DNA of 14,779 nt, from NCBI GenBank assembly GCA_964623625.1, contig CAZUUJ010000080.1:1-14779 (forward strand). Reading direction: 5' to 3'. This document shows, piece after piece, positions 14,390-14,779 of the stretch. Position 1 is the stretch's first letter; every line of letters starts with the position of its first letter. This DNA comes from CAZLGM01 sp964623625 (GTDB lineage Bacteria > Desulfobacterota > Desulfobulbia > Desulfobulbales > Desulfocapsaceae). Made by a program: the position numbers and the translations under genes. The notes under the pieces are model-generated. The model searched no databases, was not told the origin of the DNA, and was given only the letters and a program-made list of their open reading frames with translations.

Positions 14390-14495
14390 ACGTTGCCGCA
14401 GGTGCTGCAGGTTCGTGTAAGCTCATTCAAAAGCTATAGCCGTACTATGCATTTGGATGAGATCGCACGAAGATGCAGTGCCTGCGGCAACGTAT
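14388..14495. repeat. Long inverted-repeat hairpin E abutting tRNA-Pro
   Basis: The perfect 15-bp ends ATACGTTGCCGCAGG (14388-14402) and CCTGCGGCAACGTAT (14481-14495) bound 108 nt. The 47-nt arms align without gaps at about 38 positions. The 14-nt centre can extend as ATAG/CTAT around a CCGTA loop. The right end touches the first base of tRNA-Pro. Length and layout match hairpins A, B and C. Confidence 0.85.
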
Positions 14496-14572
14496 CGGGA
14501 CGTAGCGCAGTCTGGTAGCGCACCTGAATGGGGTTCAGGGGGTCGGAGGTTCAAATCCTCTCGTCCCGACCA
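14496..14572 (+). tRNA. tRNA-Pro (anticodon GGG)
   Basis: A 77-nt cloverleaf. The acceptor CGGGACG pairs with CGTCCCG, then discriminator A and an encoded CCA (14570-14572). The anticodon stem CCTGA/TCAGG holds the loop ATGGGGT, giving anticodon GGG (reads CCC/CCU). The T arm is GGAGG-TTCAAAT-CCTCT (last pair G-T). The 5' end directly follows hairpin E with no spacer. Confidence 0.97.
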
Positions 14573-14579
14573 AACAAAT

Positions 14580-14621
14580 AGAGGGGAAACAGCTACTTAG
14601 CTGTTTTCCCTCTTTCTTTTT
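14580..14621 (+). terminator. Strong intrinsic terminator after tRNA-Pro
   Basis: A 15-bp stem AGAGGGGAAACAGCT (14580-14594)/AGCTGTTTTCCCTCT (about 14599-14613), with one G-T pair, is followed by TTCTTTTT (14614-14621). It begins 8 nt after the tRNA. Confidence 0.93.
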
Positions 14622-14779
14622 GATTGTACAATGGTTGTGTAACCTGTATAAATTTTGACCTGACCTGATATTCCAGGATCACAAGGATCAATTAAACAGT
14701 AATCGAATCTGAACCGAGGAGATATCTATACGCTGAAGTTGTTTCATCATCAACTGAAACAAACAAAACTTTCTTGAGT
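14622..14779. other. Non-coding tail of the window
   Basis: No gene is supported. It contains an 8-bp inverted repeat TTGTTTCA (14739-14746)/TGAAACAA (14755-14762) that competes with AGTTG (14737-14741)/CAACT (14751-14755). The window ends here, so any longer element would be cut. Confidence 0.5.

Noticed and set aside
1..14779. CRISPR array, transposase or phage gene
   Set aside because: No regularly spaced direct repeats, transposase or integrase motifs were found on either strand.

Overview
The window is a bacterial chromosome segment built from two conserved housekeeping blocks, and its intergenic gaps are unusually rich in long hairpins. Gene content and order (ffs-dnaX-ybaB-recR, then thrS-infC-rpmI-rplT-pheS-pheT-ihfA-merR) and the protein sequences point to a Gram-negative of the Desulfobacterota (former Deltaproteobacteria). 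That placement is inferred from memory of families and synteny, not from a search.

Layout. 1-150: non-coding, with a fragment resembling the 3' end of a tRNA-Ser. 151-479: the SRP RNA gene (ffs) between two ~107-nt inverted-repeat hairpins. 573-3589: dnaX, ybaB and recR (clamp-loader subunit, nucleoid-associated protein, recombination mediator), with a third hairpin between dnaX and ybaB. dnaX carries a clear programmed-frameshift or slippage cassette (SD-like AGGAG, ten A's, GC hairpin) that would give a short gamma-like product. 3615-5801, minus strand: an AT-richer exported DUF4838 protein with three C-terminal membrane helices, which looks like an accessory insertion between the two blocks. 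5802-6470: a long non-coding gap, tRNA-Val(GAC) and its terminator.

6471-13500: the translation cluster thrS, infC (AUU start, 16 codons upstream of the first ATG), rpmI, rplT, pheS, pheT and ihfA, all on + and closely spaced. A stack of hairpins lies between rplT and pheS. 13501-14779: two more long hairpins, a small MerR-type regulator, then two hairpins leading directly into tRNA-Pro(GGG) and a strong terminator.

The most unusual feature is the set of hairpins. Four (151-258, 373-479, 2378-2482, 14388-14495) are 105-108 nt long, with arms of about 44-49 nt that align without gaps, perfect outer 13-16 bp and small loops. Two share nearly the same ends and some internal sequence. At least three weaker ones occur (13534-13619, 13628-13724, 14288-14351). 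They sit only in gaps, next to RNA genes or at gene ends, and may be a MITE/REP-like family also used as terminators or RNA leaders.
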